This document shows, piece after piece, positions 59,351 through 64,000 of a stretch of DNA of 64,000 nt (position 1 is its first letter; each line of letters opens with the position of its first letter). A program made the position numbers and the translations under genes. The DNA is from Progne subis subis (lineage: Eukaryota; Chordata; Aves; Passeriformes; Hirundinidae), in NCBI GenBank assembly GCA_022316685.1, contig JAKJHU010000083.1, positions 1,674,001 through 1,738,000 of the forward strand, given 5' to 3'. Below the pieces are notes generated by a model. It did not search any database. It had not been told where the DNA came from and saw only the letters and a program-made list of their open reading frames with translations.

Positions 59351-62300
59351 CTGGCAGGGAGGGAAGCGGGGAAAAGGGATTATCGTGGTTCCAGGCTGTC
59401 CTGAGACACAAAGCATTCCATCAGCCCTGTCAGGAATTCACTTTTTGAGGTGGAATACCCCAGTGGGACGTCCCAGGAGAAGCCAACCCCTCACATCTGC
59501 CAGCTTTGCCAACCAACATTTCTCTTCAGCCTAGAATTTCTCCAGATATTCATTCAGATGCACCGAGAAACAACTTATTTTAACGTCAGACTGCTCCTCT
59601 TTACCATATTGTTAATCTAACACTGCAATATTCTCTAAGCAATACTGAAGCCCAAGGAAAGATTTTTTACTGAAAAGACACGGCTGGTATCAGCAAAAAT
59701 GCAGGGAGTCCAGGCAGGAAGCAAAATTTTCACAGGAGAAAATGAAAGAAAAGCAAACTACACTGTACTTAGAATAATTTATTAAAAACTGCTCTTTCAA
59801 AAGAATAAATTCCAGCTACTCCTGAAGAGTAAATCCCTGTACATGTGCTCACATAATGAGCCCATCATTCACTGCAATGAAAAGAAAGCTGGGTTTGTAT
59901 CTGTGGATGAGGGATTTCAATTTCCAGACTGCAACAGAATTGTCATGAAAAGCAAACCAGTGACTGAAGGGAAAAGCACTTCCCTGATCACCAGTGAACA
60001 CAGGCATCCCCAGCAGCCTGAAGTCAGTGCTGGAAGAGCTCACACACTGCCATGGTGAACAGCAAATTCCAGCTGCAAAAGCACTAGAGGAGACCACTGG
60101 TTCTATGATAAATAAAAATAACAACCTGTCTTTGGACCATTCTTGAGTACCAGCGAAACACCCTCTGTGTCCTGTCTGTAAGTGTGTGAAATTAAAGGTG
60201 GTTCACACCCCCCCCTCCCCTTTTTTTAAAGCCTATCATGGCAAATTAAAATGCAGGAACAATCTTTAAAAACGCTCTCTTGAAAGGCAGAGACACAAAA
60301 GGAATCAATATTCAATGCTGAAGCAAGTTACACGTCCAAAAAGCTACTGCTTATTTCAGTGTCTGAGGAAGTCTCTCCACAAGCAAGGCTGAGGGAAAAA
60401 AGTCCAGCAAATAGAGGGGAATAAGGAGCCCCTAAACACCCACACAGGGTGTGGGGATATTCCATGGTGACCCTGCCCAGCCCTAAATCCTTTAGCCTCA
60501 ACATCCTGTGGTCATGGATTCCAGGCTTTGAACTACAAACTTTTTAAAGTACCTTTTCTTCACAGGCTCTTTTTGTTTCTTTTCAAGCTAAAATCCAATG
60601 GCTTGGATTGTTCTAGCCCTGACTCTTGAATTAGGGGAGAGACAAAGCCACTGCTCCCCTCACATCATCTTCATGCCACTCCCAAGTTCAACCCTTCAAC
60701 AGCCTTTTATTCCAATAACACTTTCCTCAAATAAAACCTGTATCTTTGTCATCTTTGTGGCCCCTGTCAGGTAAGAGCTAAAAGTCCCCTCCTTTCTGGA
60801 GATGAGGCTCCAGATCTCTGCTGCATTCAGAACAGCACCTTGGCTGAACTACTCACGATTCCTCAGTGCAATTCCTCAGCTTGCTCAAGAGTCACTGGGC
60901 TATAGAGAAATTATTGGTGCTGAATCAAATCTCAGCTCATTTCTCGTGGTAGAAGTTGGGTTAACACGATGCCAGGCAACCAGTGACTTGGGAAGCTCAG
61001 GACACAGGGACTCTGTGCCAAATTCCCCTGGCAGCCTGGCGAGGGAAGAGCCAAGAGCACAACAATACAATCTGTAACCCTTTGCATCCCCCTTGGCCCT
61101 TTTCACTAATTACAAATTAGCAGCTGCAGATTAGGCGAATTCACCGTAAAATCCAAGCCTGGAGGTTTCACAGCTGGTCCTGTGTGTTCCCCAAGCCCAT
61201 TCTTCAGGCTGGATTTGACCAGCAGCTCACAATTTCCCCAGGAATCCCTGCCCCAGCTCAATTCCAGGAGAATTCAGTCGCAGGAAAGTTTGGAATTGCA
61301 GCGCTCTGAGCTAATGACTGATGCAAACGTGAGTTAATGGCAGCACAAGGGGCTCTGTATTTAACGTACAGTAGCTCCTCTTGGATTACAGCATGGAAAC
61401 AGCTCCTGGACACGGCAATGATCCCACCCCAGCCCTGAGCAAGCAGGCAGGAACCTCACACACAGCCTGGACAAAGCCTGGGATATCCTGGGAAACAGCA
61501 ATACCAAAACCACAGCAAAAATCACGGTTCAGCAAATGCTCCTTCTTGGTGCTGCAGTGCAGAACCTCTGGTGGCTGCAAACCAAATTCTCACTTTTCAA
61601 CTAAATATTAGCTGGGCTACTACACTTAAAATTACAATTTGGAAGCTGCAAAACCACCACCAGCTCCATGAGATTCCTACTTTTCACTGCCTCAAAAAAC
61701 CAGAATCTCTACTCAGTATTATTCTGTTCTGTTTTAGTAAGAAGAAACTGATTTTCAAAGCAAAAATTTTGTTTACTCCCCAAAAAATGCTTATGAAATG
61801 AAACAAAACATGTACCTACACCAATCGCTTGGGGTTGTCTTAGAACTTCTTTTTCAACAACCTAGTGTTGCATTTACTGGGGGGTGGGGCTGTCAAGTGA
61901 CCAAAGATGAACCAACTTACTGAAATTCCCAAGCAAAATAAATTTTCCATTTTACACAACAGCACTTATTTCACTCATCCTCACTTTAAATGAAGAGTCA
62001 CAGACCAAAATATTGTTGAACTGGCAGTTTTTCTGCCAAAAATATCACATAACTGACAACAACAACACCCAAACAAAAACCCAATCCTAAGAAAAATTGT
62101 AACACAGAAAAACCCATCAAAAATTTTCCCAGAAGACTTTCGGAAGAAAGGACAAAAAAATTGGGCAGTGGGATCAACTTGTCTTCAGGAACAAGCCCAG
62201 AAGACAGACCTTCCCTAAAGACACCTAAAATTATTGAGTTATCTCAGCAATCTCAGCAGACCACACCCCAGGCCTTTCTGTGGGCAAATAATTCCCTCTT

Positions 62301-64000
62301 CCTAAATTAGAACAACTCCTCTTCCAGGCAGGGAACTGGTTATAATCCACTCCCTAAAAATCCTCTCCTCAATTCATCCACCTTCAACTCCTACAGTCTC
62401 TGGAAAAAATGAGAAACACCTGAAACTTCCACATCAGATAATATTTCTTCTGGAAATGTTCCAGCACTGTGTAGGACAGCACCACGAAAGCTTTGCCCTC
62501 GTGAAAATACGGCAGCATTTTTGAGTCCCTGCTGCTCACACGTAAATAGCAAATCCTACAGATTTGTCAGACTATTGTAAGGTTATTTATAGGGCAATCA
62601 TCAATTTCATGTTAATTAGTGATTTAGTTTAGAGTGTCACTTAAAAATAATTTTCTATGGAAAATTTGTTGTTATTATCGTGATGACGATGATTCTTGTT
62701 TTGCTATTAAAAACTTTATCTGAAGGGGCAATCAGAAGAGAAGTGTGTGAAGATAATCGTATTTCACTGAAGTCCTGAGCTAAGACACTCCACTCACTCT
62801 GGACAAGTTCAGAGACGCATCCCTCAAGTCAAACGTAAGGGCCCAAAATCACAAAGAAGGATTTCTGACCAAGCTCAAAAAAGAACTTAAAAATATATAT
62901 ACTACAAATCCAGCTGTCCAAACAGCTTTGCCATCCCTGGACTCCAGTGTGCCTTAAAAATCAGCATATTTTACCAACCCTGAGACCCTGAGCAGTGGGG
63001 GAGATGCCAGTGCAATTCCAGTGCTTCAAATCCAGCAATTCCCACGGGTGAGCCCAGAGCAGACCCGGACACAGGGATCCATGCCCACCACCCCCATCCC
63101 CTGCTAACACGGCTATCCCAGCTTTCTTTTAGCAAAATTAAACACAATCCCAACCTCCGGTGAAGTTCTCCAGTCCATAAAAACCAGCCGCGGCTTTCCA
63201 GCTGCTCCCCAGTGACCCGGGGCACTTACCAAGCATCATGCGCTGGGGGCGGCTGTCACCAAAGCCACAGCCATGCCAGCGCCCCAGCCCCGCTCCGAGC
63301 AGCTCCAAGGTGGAGAAATCCCTCTGTTCCCAGCGTTTCGTGCCGCACAACCTCCACCCGAGGCTGTTCTGCTGGCTGGCACCGCCAGGGGGGAATTCAC
63401 AGCCGGCCCACAGGCACAGGCGGCCTCTGCCAGCTGCTGCAGGAAAAGGGAAAAAAGAGGCCCACGAAGGGGACAGTGCTGCTTGCACTCACTTCCAGCC
63501 CGCAGAGCCTCCAGGAATGCTGCCAAAAGCATTACTGTACCTCCAAGGCAAGGAATCACAGGCGGTTCTCACTCCCTTTGGCTTGAAATGGAAGCTCCAG
63601 AGGAGTTTCACTCGCACAAAGAACAACCACCCCCTTCTCTTCACACAAACACAACGCACCGCTTAAGAGAAAACTATTTCTGCAACCTAATGCCGATGTG
63701 ATTTGAACACTTCCAGCGTTTTCCAAACATCTTATAGTTCCTTTATTCACTAAGTCTGAAAGAGGGCAGTGCTTCTGTTAAAGGCTTTCTAACCCACTAA
63801 TACTGAATATCTGCCCCACATGATGAGCATCATTTCCTGCAAAAGGCTCCACTTGCGCACATTAACTCTGTTACTGTCAGGTGGGAAAACTAGAATTTCA
63901 AGTAGTATTTCAAAATAAGACTATATATATCCAGAGGGAAGAATCCGTAGAGTTCCTTATTCAGAATTCTTAAGCAATACAAATTCACTAAAAAAAAAAA
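59351..64000 (-). other. VGLL4: VGLL4 intron upstream of the SRSPIER exon (incomplete)
   Basis: The upstream VGLL4 exon, which should carry the conserved FSMEPGDED and SRIFNPHL text, was not found here, so the intron extends past the window. Most of it is AT-rich and featureless. A GC- and CpG-richer patch at 63230-63500 stands out and is described as a separate feature. Confidence 0.85.
63226..63500 (-). promoter_or_regulatory. CpG-richer patch ending in a strong donor; possible alternative VGLL4 first exon
   Basis: About 14 CpGs occur in roughly 260 bases, in a much poorer surrounding. On the minus strand the patch ends in CTTG|GTAAGT (donor at 63230-63225), a consensus donor, with ATGATG a few bases before it. 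Splicing to the exon at 59350 would not keep an ATG-led frame open (the junction gives TGA in the VGLL4 frame), so any product would be a non-coding first exon using a downstream start. This is inferred from composition and one splice motif only. Confidence 0.25.

Noticed and set aside
59848..63225. Search for the upstream VGLL4 exon in the last 4.6 kb
   Set aside because: No minus-strand text resembling FSMEPGDED or SRIFNPHL was found, so the exon must lie outside the window.

Overview
The window looks like nuclear DNA from a bird, seen at two convergent protein-coding genes. The bird call rests on several fragments of CR1 LINEs with the typical avian CR1 3' end, on short introns, and on the absence of Alu, L1 or B-type repeats. 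The species cannot be fixed. A retroviral env/LTR remnant is of a style common in songbirds, but that is only a hint.

Layout. (1) Positions 1-36113 lie in the last intron of ATG7 (+ strand). The evidence is the tiny terminal coding exon at 36114-36146, which encodes the ATG7 C-terminus IWDMSDDETV followed by a stop. The penultimate ATG7 exon was not found, so this intron is at least 36 kb. (2) The ATG7 3'UTR starts at 36147; its end is uncertain. (3) About 38.6-51.18 kb is the tail-to-tail gap between the genes. It holds CR1 fragments, simple repeats and a GC-richer stretch at 42.1-43.4 kb, and no gene that I recognise. (4) 51.18-59.35 kb on the minus strand is the 3' half of VGLL4: a 2.6 kb 3'UTR and three coding exons (53798-54066, 56258-56372, 59128-59350) with consensus splice sites and exactly compatible phases. 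(5) 59351-64000 is VGLL4 intron; the upstream VGLL4 exons lie beyond the window. It contains one GC/CpG-rich patch ending in a strong donor that could be an alternative first exon. The ATG7-VGLL4 tail-to-tail order matches the human locus at 3p25.

The two genes do not form a pathway together. ATG7 is the E1-like enzyme of autophagy. VGLL4 is a nuclear TEAD cofactor that opposes YAP/TAZ.

The non-coding part is less plain than the gene list suggests. It contains three inverted repeats, one with arms of 200-290 bp; a three-copy tandem repeat; several diverged direct duplications 0.2-6 kb apart, one with 75 of 77 bases identical; a 21-bp minisatellite beside a VGLL4 exon; and a (TTG)13 microsatellite directly against the acceptor of the last ATG7 exon. 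I found no convincing new protein-coding system, RNA gene or CRISPR array. Nearly all open frames of 60-230 codons look like chance frames in intron or intergenic DNA.
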